From positions 1 to 49,712 of the forward strand of contig JAHEKF010000020.1 in the NCBI GenBank assembly GCA_024638465.1: 49,712 bases of DNA, written 5' to 3'. Made by a program: the position numbers and the translations under genes. A model generated the notes under the pieces. The model had not been told where the DNA came from. It was given only the letters and a program-made list of their open reading frames with translations, and did not search any database. Origin of the DNA: Rhodospirillaceae bacterium (lineage in GTDB: Bacteria; Pseudomonadota; Gammaproteobacteria; Steroidobacterales; Rariloculaceae). Positions within the stretch are counted from its first letter, which is position 1; every line of letters begins with the position of its first letter. Below are positions 25,939 to 34,650 of the stretch, piece by piece.

Positions 25939-27258
25939 ATGAAACAGTACACCTGGAACGAACTCGATGCGGCGCAGCGCGAAGCATTGCTGCGCAGGCC
26001 CGCGCTCGCTGAAGACGATCGGTTGCAGGCCGGCGTCGCGAGCATCCTGGAACGCGTGCGTCGGGATCGTGATCGCGCCCTGTTCGAGCTAACGAAAGAA
26101 CTTGACGGGGTCGAACTTGATTCACTGCAGGTGAGCGAAGACGAATTCGCTAATGCCGCGACGTCGTTGTCGGGCTCGCAGCGAGATGCGCTGTCTGCCG
26201 CTGCCGCCAACATCCGCAAATTCCATGAAGCTCAGATACCCGCTCCGGTCGTTGTAGAGACGACGGCGGGCGTGGTCTGCGAACGTGTCACGAGAGCCAT
26301 CGGAAGCGTCGGTCTCTACGTCCCGGCCGGAAGCGCTCCCCTGCCCTCCACGGCGCTCATGCTCGCGATTCCCGCGGCGATAGCCTGTTGCCCGACACGC
26401 ATTCTGTGTACTCCGCCGCAGGCCGATGGGCGTGCCGATCCGGCCGTGCTGGTTGCCGCGAGATCCAGCGGCGTACAACAGGTGTTCAAGGTGGGCGGCG
26501 CTCAAGCGATCGCGGCTATGGCATACGGCACCGAATCCGTGCCGAAAGTACAGAAGTTGTTCGGTCCGGGTAACGCCTGGGTGACCGCGGCGAAAGCACA
26601 GGCTGCGCAGGATCCGCTTGGCGCCGCTCGCGATATGCCGGCCGGACCCTCCGAGGTGCTCGTCATCGCCGATGAGTCCGCGGATCCTGATTTCGTGGCG
26701 GCCGACTTACTGTCGCAGGCCGAACACGGCACGGATTCCCAGGTCGTGCTCGTGGCAACGAGTAGCGCGATCTGCTCAGCCGTGCTCGCAGAACTCGAGA
26801 CGCAGCAGCGGACGCTGTCACGTCGCGACATTATCGCGAAGTCTCTCGAGAGCTCGTTTGCCATCCTCGTCGACGATCTCGACCAGGCGTTCGTCGCAGC
26901 GAACGCGTATGCGCCCGAGCATCTGATCTTGCAGATAGAAAATGCGCGCGCGCGTGTTGACGACGTTCAGGCCGCGGGTTCTGTGTTCGTCGGCGCCTGG
27001 ACACCCGAATCCGTTGGCGACTACTGCAGCGGTACGAATCACGTATTGCCGACATACGGCTTCGCGCGAGCTTACTCCAGCCTCGGAGTCACCGATTTTC
27101 TGCGCTCGATGACGGTGCAGGAGCTGACTCGATCCGGACTCCAGGCGATCGGTCCGGTTGCTGCGACACTGGCTGAGCTCGAAGGCCTCGACGCCCACTC
27201 GGCGTCTGTGACGAGGCGCCTCGACAAACTCCGAAGTGGTGAGGACACGTTGTCGTGA
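25939..27258 (+). CDS. hisD: Histidinol dehydrogenase
   Basis: 439-residue zinc enzyme that oxidises L-histidinol to L-histidine in two NAD-dependent steps. Motifs are GSVGLYVPAGSAPLPSTALM (about 118-137), the nucleotide-binding FKVGGAQAIAAMAYGT, DMPAGPSEVLVIADESADP (about 233-251), DLLSQAEHGTDSQ with Zn-binding Gln/His, and the C-terminal catalytic PEHLIL region. The length is standard (434 in E. coli). It starts 7 bases after hisG and overlaps hisC by GTGA. Confidence 0.95.
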   Translation: MKQYTWNELDAAQREALLRRPALAEDDRLQAGVASILERVRRDRDRALFELTKELDGVELDSLQVSEDEFANAATSLSGSQRDALSAAAANIRKFHEAQIPAPVVVETTAGVVCERVTRAIGSVGLYVPAGSAPLPSTALMLAIPAAIACCPTRILCTPPQADGRADPAVLVAARSSGVQQVFKVGGAQAIAAMAYGTESVPKVQKLFGPGNAWVTAAKAQAAQDPLGAARDMPAGPSEVLVIADESADPDFVAADLLSQAEHGTDSQVVLVATSSAICSAVLAELETQQRTLSRRDIIAKSLESSFAILVDDLDQAFVAANAYAPEHLILQIENARARVDDVQAAGSVFVGAWTPESVGDYCSGTNHVLPTYGFARAYSSLGVTDFLRSMTVQELTRSGLQAIGPVAATLAELEGLDAHSASVTRRLDKLRSGEDTLS

Positions 27259-28346
27259 GCCGCTTGTTAAAGCTGGCACGTCCCGAGCTCACGGCTTTAC
27301 CCCCTTATATCGCCGGCGCATGGGAACCCGGGATGACGCGACTCAACGCCAATGAATCGCCCTGGCAGGCACCGGGTGATCGGACCGAGCGTGGACTCAA
27401 TGTCTATCCTCCCCCGCGACCTGACGCAGTCGCAGAGCGACTGGCGGGTTTTTACGGTACACGTAAACAAAACGTGCTGGTTACACGCGGGACGAGCGAA
27501 GCGATCGACCTGTTGATTCGCGGCTTTTGTGAGGCTGGAAGCGATCGAATCCTGATCTGCCCACCGACGTTCGACATGTATCGTCTTTACGCTGGCATCC
27601 AGGGTGCGGGTGTGTGCCGTGTGCCGCTTTTGCGCCACGATGATCCGCAGCGCGACTTCCAGCTCGACGTCAAGGGCGTTATCGAAGCATCCGCCGATCG
27701 AGTGAAACTCATTTTTCTCTGCTCTCCCAACAACCCGACCGGAGGGGCCGTCGCGGCGGCGCGAGTCGAACAGATTTGCGAGGCGGTCGCCGGGCGTGCG
27801 CTCGTCGTGATCGATGAAGCCTACCAGGAATTCGCCGACTGCCAGGGACTCGGTTCCCTGCAATCGCGATACGAGCACGTGGTAGTCCTCCGGACTCTGT
27901 CGAAATGTGTATCGCTTGCCGGTGTCCGCTGCGGTGCATTGCTCGGTCGACCCGAGCTAATCGGGTTTCTGGAAAAAGTCTTGCCTCCGTACACGTTTCC
28001 GACACCATCGATCGAACTGGTGATGGAAGTACTGAACGACGATTCGATGAAGATTTCGCGGCAGAGAACTCAGCTGATTCGGGACGAGCGCGAGCGCATG
28101 TCCTTGGAGTTCGCGGCCAGCCCGTTGGTGCGGCAAGTCTGGCCGAGCGATGCCAACTTCGTTTTTCTGAAGACGACCGACGGAAATCGATTTTCCAACG
28201 CGGCGCGAAAGGCCGGCATCCTCGTACGGCTTTTCCCAAACGACCCGACGCTCGCAGACTGCGTTCGCATCACCGTCGGGCGTCCCGAGGACAACGATCG
28301 GCTCTTGAACGCTATCGCGGCGGAGGGATCAAGCAATGGCGACTAA
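27255..28346 (+). CDS. hisC: Histidinol-phosphate aminotransferase
   Basis: 363-residue class I/II PLP enzyme converting imidazole acetol phosphate to histidinol phosphate. The start GTG 27255 overlaps the hisD stop. Motifs are RLNANESPW (about 29-37), GTSEAIDLLIRGFC, FLCSPNNPTGG (about 154-164), VVIDEAYQEF (about 184-193) and the PLP lysine Lys217 in LRTLSKCVSLAGVRCG. It overlaps the start of hisB by 11 bases, so the two are translationally coupled. Confidence 0.95.
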   Translation: MSRLLKLARPELTALPPYIAGAWEPGMTRLNANESPWQAPGDRTERGLNVYPPPRPDAVAERLAGFYGTRKQNVLVTRGTSEAIDLLIRGFCEAGSDRILICPPTFDMYRLYAGIQGAGVCRVPLLRHDDPQRDFQLDVKGVIEASADRVKLIFLCSPNNPTGGAVAAARVEQICEAVAGRALVVIDEAYQEFADCQGLGSLQSRYEHVVVLRTLSKCVSLAGVRCGALLGRPELIGFLEKVLPPYTFPTPSIELVMEVLNDDSMKISRQRTQLIRDERERMSLEFAASPLVRQVWPSDANFVFLKTTDGNRFSNAARKAGILVRLFPNDPTLADCVRITVGRPEDNDRLLNAIAAEGSSNGD

Positions 28347-29409
28347 AGTCCTGTTCGTGGACAGAGACGGAACGTTGGTAGAAGAACCGCACGACAATCA
28401 AGTCGATTCCCCGGCTAAAGTACGTCTGCTCCCTGACGTGATTCCGGTACTCCGTTCGTTCCGCGAGGCGGGTTACGACCTCGTTATCGTCAGTAATCAG
28501 GACGGCCTCGGAACCGAGTCTTTTCCGCAGGCAGATTTCGACGCAGCGCACGAACACATCCTGGCCCTGTTCGGCTCGCAGGGTGTCACATTTGCCGAAG
28601 AATTCTTCTGTCCGCATTTCGAGCACGACGGATGCGACTGCAGGAAACCGCGGACGGGACTGCTGCGTGACTATCTGGCCGCGAACGATATCGATCGGCG
28701 AAGCTCGGCAGTCGTTGGCGACCGTGACACGGATCTCGACCTGGCGGCGAATATAGGTCTGACTGGCTATAAAGTGGCTCCCGACGGCGCTGCAAGCGAG
28801 ACATGGGATGAGATCGCACACGTCCTGCTGGACGATCCGCGGCGTTCGACGGTCTCCCGAAAAACCAACGAGACCGATATCGAAATCGTGGTTGACCTGG
28901 ATAGCGTTTCGGCACCGCAAATCTCGACGGGCATCGGCTTCTTCGACCACATGCTCGAGCAACTCGGCAAGCACGGCAATTTCGGACTTTCCGTGCGGTG
29001 TAATGGCGATCTCGAGGTCGACGAACATCATACCGTCGAGGATGTCGCCCTTGCGCTCGGCGAGGCACTCCGGAAGGCGTTGGGCGACAAGAGGGGTATT
29101 CAGCGCTACGGCTTTCTGCTGCCCATGGATGAAGCGCAAGCGCGTATCGCGATCGATCTCGGTGGGCGCCCGTTTCTCATGTTTCATGGTGAATTCCCGC
29201 GCGATCGCGTTGGTGAGCTACCGACCGAGCTGGTACCGCATTTTTTCCGCTCGCTGAGCGATACCCTCGGTGCTGCGATACATATCGACGTTCGCGGTGA
29301 CAATGCCCACCACATGGTCGAAGCGTGCTTCAAAGGCGTTGCACGAGCACTGCGTCAGGCCTTCGTTCGCGAAGGCCGTGACCTGCCTTCGACGAAGGGT
29401 GTGTTATGA
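28336..29409 (+). CDS. hisB: Bifunctional histidinol-phosphatase / imidazoleglycerol-phosphate dehydratase
   Basis: 357 residues combining two enzymes, as in Enterobacteria and Xanthomonadales. The HAD phosphatase (about 1-165) has the nucleophile motif FVDRDGT with Asp9 and Asp11, VSNQDGLG, and a zinc-binding loop (CPHFEHDGCDCRK). The dehydratase (about 168-357) has the paired metal motifs DEHHTVEDVALALGEAL and DNAHHMVEACFKGVARAL. It therefore catalyses steps 6 and 8 of the pathway. It overlaps hisC at its start and hisH by ATGA at its end. Confidence 0.96.
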   Translation: MATKVLFVDRDGTLVEEPHDNQVDSPAKVRLLPDVIPVLRSFREAGYDLVIVSNQDGLGTESFPQADFDAAHEHILALFGSQGVTFAEEFFCPHFEHDGCDCRKPRTGLLRDYLAANDIDRRSSAVVGDRDTDLDLAANIGLTGYKVAPDGAASETWDEIAHVLLDDPRRSTVSRKTNETDIEIVVDLDSVSAPQISTGIGFFDHMLEQLGKHGNFGLSVRCNGDLEVDEHHTVEDVALALGEALRKALGDKRGIQRYGFLLPMDEAQARIAIDLGGRPFLMFHGEFPRDRVGELPTELVPHFFRSLSDTLGAAIHIDVRGDNAHHMVEACFKGVARALRQAFVREGRDLPSTKGVL

Positions 29410-30002
29410 GTGCTTCGCCCGTCATTATCGCGACGGGTGGCGCGAATCTGGCTTCGCTGCAGTTCGCGTTGCAGCGACTCGGATACGACGCGCCCGTAAC
29501 TGAAGATCGTGAAACGATAACGACAGCCAGCCACATACTGCTGCCCGGTGTTGGCGCCGCCCAGGACACGATGAAACGGCTGGATGAAGCGCGGTTGAGT
29601 TCGCTGATCCCGAAGCTGAAGCAGCCGGTGCTGGGGATCTGCCTCGGCATGCAGCTGCTCTTCTCGGGCTCGGACGAAGATTCGGCCCGGTGTCTCGGCA
29701 TCATCGACGGTCAGGCGCATCGATTTGCTCGCGATCCGGGTCTGCCGGTTCCGCAGATGGGCTGGAATCAACTTCGCCTCGAGGCGGATTCAGCGTTGCT
29801 CGACGGCGTCGAGGATGGTGGCTATGCGTACTTCATCCACAGTTACGCGGTGCCACCGGGAAGCTATACCTGCGCTACAGCGGACTACGGCGGACCATTC
29901 TCGGCTGTGGTCGAAACATCGAATTTCTTCGGCACCCAGTTTCATCCCGAGCGTTCGTCAGTGCTGGGCGCCCGGATACTCGATAATTTCCTAAGGCTCT
30001 GA
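29406..30002 (+). CDS. hisH: Imidazole glycerol phosphate synthase, glutaminase subunit
   Basis: 198-residue class I glutamine amidotransferase. The catalytic triad is visible: Cys79 in GICLGMQLL, and His180 and Glu182 in GTQFHPERS; the oxyanion strand LLPGVGAAQDTM lies near 46. It supplies ammonia to HisF, encoded two genes downstream, which together make IGP and AICAR. The start is ATG 29406 within the ATGA overlap with hisB; hisA starts 5 bases after its stop. Confidence 0.95.
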   Translation: MSASPVIIATGGANLASLQFALQRLGYDAPVTEDRETITTASHILLPGVGAAQDTMKRLDEARLSSLIPKLKQPVLGICLGMQLLFSGSDEDSARCLGIIDGQAHRFARDPGLPVPQMGWNQLRLEADSALLDGVEDGGYAYFIHSYAVPPGSYTCATADYGGPFSAVVETSNFFGTQFHPERSSVLGARILDNFLRL

Positions 30003-30007
30003 TCTTC

Positions 30008-30745
30008 ATGCACCTCCTACCTGCAATCGACATACGTGGCGGTCGCTGCGTACGGCTGCTGCAAGGCGATTTCGACAAGGAGACCCGCTATGACGTCGAC
30101 CCGGTCGAACTGGCGCGGAGTTATGCTGCGCTCGGCGCGAGCTGGCTGCACGTCGTGGATCTCGATGGGGCTGCGCAAGGCGAACCCGTGAATCTGGACC
30201 TGATCGCAGCAATGCGTGAATCCGCCGGGGTGTGCATTCAAGTCGGCGGTGGAGTGCGAAACCGGGACAATCTCGAGAAAGTGCTCTGCGTAGCGAATCG
30301 CGTGGTAATTGGCAGCCTTGCCGTGACGGATCGGTCCGTGCTTACCGCATGGCTCGAGGAATTCGGAGCAGACAGGTTCACACTGGCGTTCGATGTTCGT
30401 ATCGAAGCTGACGCGGAGCCGCACGTTACGACCCACGGCTGGCAGCGGGATACTGCGCTATCGCTCTGGGACGCGCTGGCGGGCTATGACTCGCAGGGGA
30501 TTCGGCACGTTCTGTGCACGGACGTGGGACGAGACGGTGCGATGCAGGGACCGAATTTCGAATTGTACGCGGCGTGCATCGAGCGCTGGCCCGAAATCGA
30601 GTTTCAGGCTTCCGGGGGGGTTCGGGACGCGCGCGACCTCGAACGACTTCGCGCGTTGGGCGTACCGCGCGCAGTAGCCGGAAAATCCCTTCTCGAGGGC
30701 AGACTTTCCGAAGCGGAGATACGGTCATTCTTGCCAAGCGAATAA
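30008..30745 (+). CDS. hisA: ProFAR isomerase
   Basis: 245-residue TIM-barrel isomerase (fourth step). The catalytic pair is Asp8 ([10 protein letters not shown]) and Asp129 (LAFDVRI); phosphate-binding loops QVGGGVRN and QASGGVRD lie at about 78 and 205. It resembles HisF structurally but retains HisA-specific residues such as [14 protein letters not shown]. Its last 19 bases overlap the proposed start of hisF. Confidence 0.94.
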   Translation: MHLLPAIDIRGGRCVRLLQGDFDKETRYDVDPVELARSYAALGASWLHVVDLDGAAQGEPVNLDLIAAMRESAGVCIQVGGGVRNRDNLEKVLCVANRVVIGSLAVTDRSVLTAWLEEFGADRFTLAFDVRIEADAEPHVTTHGWQRDTALSLWDALAGYDSQGIRHVLCTDVGRDGAMQGPNFELYAACIERWPEIEFQASGGVRDARDLERLRALGVPRAVAGKSLLEGRLSEAEIRSFLPSE

Positions 30746-31509
30746 TTCCGTGCCTGGACGTGCGCGACGGCGTGGTCGTCAAAGGCGTTCAATTCCGTAA
30801 CCATCGCGTGATGGGGGATATTCTCGAGCTCGCGTCGCGGTATCGCGACGAGGGCGCCGATGAGCTGGTCTTTTACGACATTACTGCCAGCCCGGACGGC
30901 AGAACAGTAGACCGCAGCTGGGTGAACCGGGTCGCGTCAGTGCTGGATATCCCGTTCTGCGTCGCCGGCGGGATTCGTACTCTCGGCGATGCGGAGAACG
31001 TGCTGAATCTTGGCGCCGACAAGATTTCTATTAATTCGCCCGCTTTGGAGAATCCGGGGCTCATAGAACAGCTGGCGCAGCGGTTCGGGTCTCAATGCGT
31101 CGTCGTTGGCGTTGACAGTTCTGAAGAGAACGGCGACTACTGGGTCTATCAATATACCGGCGATCCGGATCGCAGTCGCTCGAGTCAGCGAAGAACGCTC
31201 GATTGGATCGGTGAAGCACAGACGCGCGGCGCGGGTGAAATTGTCCTCAACTGCATGAACCAGGACGGAGTACGTGAAGGCTACGATCTGGCTCAGCTCA
31301 AACGCGTTCGCGCAGTCTGCGAAGTGCCGCTGATCGCTTCGGGAGGAGCGGGATCGATTGAACATTTCAAGGATGTATTCGAAATTGCAAACGTCGACGG
31401 TGCTCTTGCGGCAACCGTATTTCACTCGGCAGCGATCCCCATACCGGATCTCAAGGCCTATCTGATTCAGGCCGGGATCGCGATAAGACCCCCGGATAAC
31501 GAGGAGTAG
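30727..31509 (+). CDS. hisF: Imidazole glycerol phosphate synthase, cyclase subunit; ATT start proposed
   Basis: 260-residue TIM-barrel cyclase. No ATG, GTG or TTG lies near the true N-terminus; the nearest conventional in-frame start is over 200 bases upstream in hisA. ATT 30727 has GGAG 8 bases upstream and puts the two catalytic aspartates exactly at the canonical positions: Asp11 ([11 protein letters not shown]) and Asp130 ([10 protein letters not shown]). GTC 30724 is a less likely alternative. Further motifs are [30 protein letters not shown] and [12 protein letters not shown], very close to E. coli HisF. The gene is certainly real; only its initiation codon is unusual, and it may depend on translation of hisA. 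Confidence 0.93.
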   Translation: MLAKRIIPCLDVRDGVVVKGVQFRNHRVMGDILELASRYRDEGADELVFYDITASPDGRTVDRSWVNRVASVLDIPFCVAGGIRTLGDAENVLNLGADKISINSPALENPGLIEQLAQRFGSQCVVVGVDSSEENGDYWVYQYTGDPDRSRSSQRRTLDWIGEAQTRGAGEIVLNCMNQDGVREGYDLAQLKRVRAVCEVPLIASGGAGSIEHFKDVFEIANVDGALAATVFHSAAIPIPDLKAYLIQAGIAIRPPDNEE

Positions 31510-31512
31510 ACT

Positions 31513-31803
31513 TTGAACTCGCTAGATTTTCTTGGCACGCTCGAGGAAGTAATTGACGACCGCCTCAAGAACGCTACGCCGAGTAGCTACACGGCGAAGC
31601 TCGCTGCGGGCGGTCCTCTGAAAGTCGCTCAGAAATTCGGTGAAGAAGCCATCGAGTTGGTGGTAGCCGCCAGCGCAGAGAACGATTCGCGATTGACGTC
31701 AGAAGGCGCCGATCTGCTGTATCACTTACTGGTGCTGCTTCGATTACGCGGGTTGACCCTAGCTGACATTGTCACCGAACTCGAAAGTCGCCATTCGACC
31801 TGA
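31513..31803 (+). CDS. hisE: Phosphoribosyl-ATP pyrophosphatase, stand-alone
   Basis: 96-residue MazG-fold enzyme for the second step. Motif FGEEAIELVVAAS (about 43-55) and EGADLLYHLLVLL (about 69-81) provide the metal-binding acidic residues. In most enterobacteria and many gammaproteobacteria HisE is the C-terminal half of a HisIE fusion; here it is alone and no HisI cyclohydrolase is encoded in the window. The start is TTG 31513, with GAGGAG 6 bases upstream formed by the last codons of hisF. It is the last gene of the operon, and only 2 bases separate it from the convergent lysAC. Confidence 0.93.
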   Translation: MNSLDFLGTLEEVIDDRLKNATPSSYTAKLAAGGPLKVAQKFGEEAIELVVAASAENDSRLTSEGADLLYHLLVLLRLRGLTLADIVTELESRHST

Positions 31804-31805
31804 GA

Positions 31806-34439
31806 CTAGATGACAACTTCAGCGGCAGGTTCGCGCAGATTGTAATCGGAACTCAGGACATGGCCGTAGGCGCCGGTATTCGCGATCAGCAATACGTCGC
31901 CTTCGCTGGTCTCTGGCAACAGCCGGTCGGAGCCGAGACGGTCTCCGGTCTCGCAGATCGGGCCGACGATGGTCATGACCTCAGCAGTTGTATCATCGAG
32001 TCGCGACAGGTTGACGATTTCGTGATACGCGCCGTAAAGCGCCGGTCGAATCAAAGTATTCATCCCGGTATTCACGCCGACGTATTTGACTTCGCCCTTG
32101 CCTTTCAGCTGTGTGACGCGCGCGAGCAGTACTCCCGCCTGAGCGACCACGAATCGGCCGGGTTCGAGCCAGAGTTCCACCGAGCCGACCCGTGACTTGA
32201 CGTTACCAAGGGATTCATCGAGTTCTTCGATGTCGAGTGCTCGTTGTCCCGGCCGCTCCGGAATACCGAGTCCGCCACCCATGTCCAGCACGCGGACATC
32301 GGTAAAGGTTTCGCGCAGTTCATTGAGCTTGTCGGCGGTTTCTCGCCAGTTCGACGCGTTGAGAATGCCGCTACCGGTATGCGCATGCAGGCCTACAACC
32401 GAAGCTCCCGCTTTCCTCACGAGCGAAGCCAGTTCATCGAGTTCGAAAAGAGGGACGCCGAATTTGGAATGGACGCCCGCAGTTTTGACATGCTCGTGAT
32501 GCCCTCGGCCCTGCCCCGTATCGATGCGAACGAAAATTTCCTTACCAGCGAAAAGTTCGGGCCAGTGCTTGAGAGGATGCAGATTGTCGAGCGTAACCCA
32601 GACGCCCTGGGTTAGCGCCCAGGCGTATTCCTCACGCGGTGCGAAATTCGGCGTGAACAGTATTCGTTGTCGATCTATGTCGGGAAGCAGTTCGAGAACA
32701 CGCTGGATCTCTCCTGGCGAAACGCATTCGAAGTTGGCTTTTTGCGCGTCGACGAGCCTGAGAACATCCGGGTGCGAGTTCGCCTTCATCGCGTAGTAAA
32801 TCGAGTCGACAGAGCGCAGTCCCGTCAGGGTATTTAAAGCGGAGATTATCGATCCGCGATCATAGACGTATGCAGCGTGATAACGGTCCGCGATATTCAG
32901 AAGGTCGCGACGTCGTGACACCCACCATGCGGCGGGCGCCGTTCTTTGGGAGGATTCCTTGTCCGGCTCCGCCAGTTGCTGCCATGTCGGGCCGAATATT
33001 CCGCCCTCTTCAAAACGATTTACGAGCAGTGCATGAAGTCGCTGGACGAGTCGATACGCATGCTCCGAGTCAACGACGAAAGAGAAGTTCAGGTCGTTGG
33101 CCGCCTGGGTAACGAGGTGCACCTTTTGTTCCTCGAACACTTCCATGACGGAACTCAGCTCATGGAGAATGGCACGAATTCGACGACCCACCAGCGTGAC
33201 CGCCGCACAGTCCTCGATTACGTTAACGCGGCATAGTCCGCCCAAATCTGCGGCGAGCGCAGTCACCGCAGACTGCTCGACAACGCTCGCGTCGACATCG
33301 ATTGTCACGGTGACATTGCTCTCGGACGTCGAGATGAGGTCGACGGAGAAACCGTGGGCGCGAAACACCTGAAACGCATCCGCCAGAAAGCCGACTTGAT
33401 GCCACATCTCGGTCGACTCCATCGAAATTAACGTTAACCCACTACGCTGGGAAATCGCTTTGAGTTGAGGAGTATCTTCGCCTTCGGCGCTCGAGATAAT
33501 GGTGCCTTCCCAATCAGGCTGGCTCGTACACTTCAGGAACAATGGAATACCGGATCTGCGTACCGGAGAGATGCTGCGCGGATGCAGGATTCCGCCGCCC
33601 GCCGAGGCAATCTCCTGGGCCTCCCGATAATGCAATCGCTTCAACAGTCGTGCCGTCGGCACGGCTTTAGGATCGGAGCTGAAGAAGCCAGGGACGTCGG
33701 TCCAGATTTCCAGGCGCCGCGCCTCGAGTCGCGCGGCCAGGTAGGCGGCGGACGTATCCGAGCCGCCCCGCCCCAGCAATACGGTGTCCCCGCTCGGGTT
33801 GCGGGCAATGAAACCTTGCGTCAGAGAAAATTCGTCACTGTTCCGCAGTTCTTTCTGCAGAGCTGCGCTCGGTGAGAAATCGCAGCTCGTCGACAAAATT
33901 CTCGAGCGCTCATTCTGTTCACGTGTCGTTTCACTTTCCAGAATCTTTCGGACATCGCGCCACATCACGGGCAGTCCCTGCTCTTCCAGGTACGCAGCGC
34001 CCAGCGTCGTCGCCGCAAGCTCTCCCACGGCCATGACGCGAGCATGGACTCGCGGACTGACTTCGCCGACCAGACGAATTCCGTCGATGAGCTGCTCGAG
34101 TTTGCGGAATTCTGTATCCAGTACACTCGGGTCTACGCCGAGTTCCTCAGCAAGATCATCGTGGCAGGTCCGTATCGCCGCGAGCTTCTCATCGACGTTT
34201 TCTCCGGTCGCGCTATGCAGAAGCTCCTCCAGCGCATTGGAGACGCCTGCGAGAGCGGAGTGTACGACCACGGGAATAAGGCCCTGTCCGCGGCGCTGCC
34301 TGACGAGCTGCGCGATAGTCGCCCAATTTTCCTTGTTAGCGACGCTGCGGCCACCGAACTTCATCACCACGAACGGAGATTCCGGGAACGGAGTTTCGAC
34401 TCCATCCGGATCCAACTCGGCGTGTATCAGTTCGCTCAT
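31806..34439 (-). CDS. LysAC: fused aspartate kinase and diaminopimelate decarboxylase
   Basis: 877 residues carrying the first and last enzymes of lysine synthesis, as in Xanthomonas and Xylella. The N-terminal aspartokinase (about 22-320) has VVMKFGGRSVAN (Lys27; the usual KFGGTS/SS has Arg at residue 31 here) and GRGGSDTSAAYLAA (223-236). Two ACT domains follow (about 330-475), so lysine or threonine feedback is plausible. The decarboxylase (about 500-877) has the PLP lysine Lys552 in YYAMKANSHPDVL, the Gly-rich phosphate loop DMGGGLGIPE, and the substrate Cys in PICETGDRLG. GAGGGAG lies about 11-17 bases before ATG 34439. A terminator ends only 17 bases upstream of the start (see the attenuator). 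Confidence 0.93.
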   Translation of the reverse strand: MSELIHAELDPDGVETPFPESPFVVMKFGGRSVANKENWATIAQLVRQRRGQGLIPVVVHSALAGVSNALEELLHSATGENVDEKLAAIRTCHDDLAEELGVDPSVLDTEFRKLEQLIDGIRLVGEVSPRVHARVMAVGELAATTLGAAYLEEQGLPVMWRDVRKILESETTREQNERSRILSTSCDFSPSAALQKELRNSDEFSLTQGFIARNPSGDTVLLGRGGSDTSAAYLAARLEARRLEIWTDVPGFFSSDPKAVPTARLLKRLHYREAQEIASAGGGILHPRSISPVRRSGIPLFLKCTSQPDWEGTIISSAEGEDTPQLKAISQRSGLTLISMESTEMWHQVGFLADAFQVFRAHGFSVDLISTSESNVTVTIDVDASVVEQSAVTALAADLGGLCRVNVIEDCAAVTLVGRRIRAILHELSSVMEVFEEQKVHLVTQAANDLNFSFVVDSEHAYRLVQRLHALLVNRFEEGGIFGPTWQQLAEPDKESSQRTAPAAWWVSRRRDLLNIADRYHAAYVYDRGSIISALNTLTGLRSVDSIYYAMKANSHPDVLRLVDAQKANFECVSPGEIQRVLELLPDIDRQRILFTPNFAPREEYAWALTQGVWVTLDNLHPLKHWPELFAGKEIFVRIDTGQGRGHHEHVKTAGVHSKFGVPLFELDELASLVRKAGASVVGLHAHTGSGILNASNWRETADKLNELRETFTDVRVLDMGGGLGIPERPGQRALDIEELDESLGNVKSRVGSVELWLEPGRFVVAQAGVLLARVTQLKGKGEVKYVGVNTGMNTLIRPALYGAYHEIVNLSRLDDTTAEVMTIVGPICETGDRLGSDRLLPETSEGDVLLIANTGAYGHVLSSDYNLREPAAEVVI

Positions 34440-34456
34440 TCGCGCTGTGCTCCCTC

Positions 34457-34495
34457 AAAAAAAAACCCGCTGGGTTCGTCTCAGCGGGCTTTTTT
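34457..34495 (-). terminator. Terminator directly before lysAC, probable attenuator
   Basis: Reading leftward: CCCGCTG (34488-34482), a 9-base loop and CAGCGGG (34472-34466), followed by nine U (34465-34457). An A-run on the other side makes it look bidirectional. It ends 17 bases before the lysAC ATG, too close to be simply the end of ilvD. Its upstream arm CCCGCTGA can instead pair over 8 bases with TCAGCGGG at 34547-34540, inside the small ORF, forming an antiterminator. Confidence 0.7.
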
Positions 34496-34518
34496 CGATG
34501 TTCGTGGTTGTCGAGTAC

Positions 34519-34650
34519 TTACAACATGGACGCATCGATCCCGCTGATGATCCGCTTCTGCATGATCTTCAGAGCAACGGAGAGTTTTCGGCCGACGCGA
34601 TCCATGGCGCGCAACTTAATGCTATCGCTCGCGTAGGTCAAGGAAACCAT
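34519..34650 (-). CDS. 43-residue ORF after ilvD, possible lysAC leader peptide
   Basis: ATG 34650 overlaps the ilvD stop as TAATG and the frame ends at TAA 34521-34519. The product begins [20 protein letters not shown] and ends KRIISGIDASML; it is basic, with Lys at residues 12, 22, 28 and 32 and Met at 16, 30 and 42. I recognise no protein family. The last codons contain the antiterminator strand TCAGCGGG (34547-34540), and TCCGTTG (34581-34575), near residues 24-26, can pair with that strand over 7 bases including two G-U pairs. This gives a 1:2, 2:3, 3:4 arrangement like the one before ilvC, suggesting that translation of this ORF decides whether lysAC is transcribed. Lysine codons are the likeliest sensor; this is inference. 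Confidence 0.5.
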   Translation of the reverse strand: MVSLTYASDSIKLRAMDRVGRKLSVALKIMQKRIISGIDASML

